Positions 63,939-64,000 of a stretch of 64,000 nt of DNA are shown piece by piece. Positions within the stretch are counted from its first letter, which is position 1. Each line of letters opens with the position of its first letter. A program made the position numbers and the translations under genes. Below the pieces are notes generated by a model. It was not told where the DNA came from. It did not search any database and saw only the letters and a program-made list of their open reading frames with translations. The DNA comes from Bacteroidales bacterium (GTDB lineage: Bacteria; Bacteroidota; Bacteroidia; Bacteroidales; Marinilabiliaceae). The stretch lies in NCBI GenBank assembly GCA_015061285.1, contig SUWW01000009.1, forward strand, positions 62,001 to 126,000. The letters run 5' to 3'.

Positions 63939-64000
63939 TTATTTTTCTTGGTTTTCTGATACTTTGCTATCAACGTAAAGAGTTACGTGATTGCTGCGTT
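63939..64000 (-). CDS. rplV: 50S ribosomal protein L22, C-terminal end only
   Basis: The last 19 codons of L22 (RSNHVTLYVDSKVSENQEK, stop at 63939); the rest lies beyond the window. The position directly before rpsC confirms it. Confidence 0.9.
   Translation of the reverse strand, partial: RSNHVTLYVDSKVSENQEK

Overview
The window looks like a chromosomal segment of a Bacteroidota, most likely order Bacteroidales. The evidence is a division and cell-wall (dcw) cluster in the Bacteroidales order, promoters of the Bacteroidota type (TTTG, about 19 bases, TAnnTTTG), almost no Shine-Dalgarno sequences, a TonB receptor with DUF4625 lipoproteins, a tandem DUF3127 protein, and a roughly 630-residue PurF homologue. 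The genus cannot be fixed from sequence reading alone. Nearly all genes lie on the minus strand.

Layout from left to right. 1-1800: the end of a PatB/MalY aminotransferase, a PfkB sugar kinase and a TfoX-N protein. 1871-2202: four tRNA genes (Thr, Gly, Pro, Ser). 2500-9300: an envelope-biogenesis group (OstA/LptA-like protein, SurA, a PpiC-like lipoprotein), then a PurF-type amidotransferase and a SPOR protein. 9300-11600: an accessory patch with intergenic repeats, two unknown genes and two broken secreted-protein genes. 11650-18300: a complete TetR / TolC / membrane-fusion / RND efflux operon ending in a small PII-like gene. 18660-24540: a SiaC-family protein, superoxide dismutase, YqeY, a third PpiC protein, a repeat-flanked unknown gene and QueF. 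24768-40028: the dcw cluster (mraZ, rsmH, ftsL, ftsI, murE, mraY, murD, ftsW, murG, murC, ftsQ, ftsA, ftsZ), headed by four tandem MraZ-type boxes. 40298-46686: CstA, a universal stress protein, MiaB, a dead Rpn nuclease gene and RecG. 46730-53190: a secreted unknown, a likely metal-uptake group (His/Cys-rich membrane protein, TonB receptor, two DUF4625 lipoproteins), a helical unknown and a tandem DUF3127 protein. 53310-64000: the ribosomal spc and alpha operons from rplQ to the end of rplV.

Together the genes cover peptidoglycan precursor synthesis and septation, outer-membrane protein and LPS delivery, translation machinery, multidrug or metabolite efflux and metal import. The least ordinary features are the MraZ boxes, the loss of map with a terminator plus promoter splitting secY from infA, a strong Shine-Dalgarno before rplF, the PII-like gene in the efflux operon, several dispersed hairpin repeats (one lying inside a broken gene), and three gene remnants.
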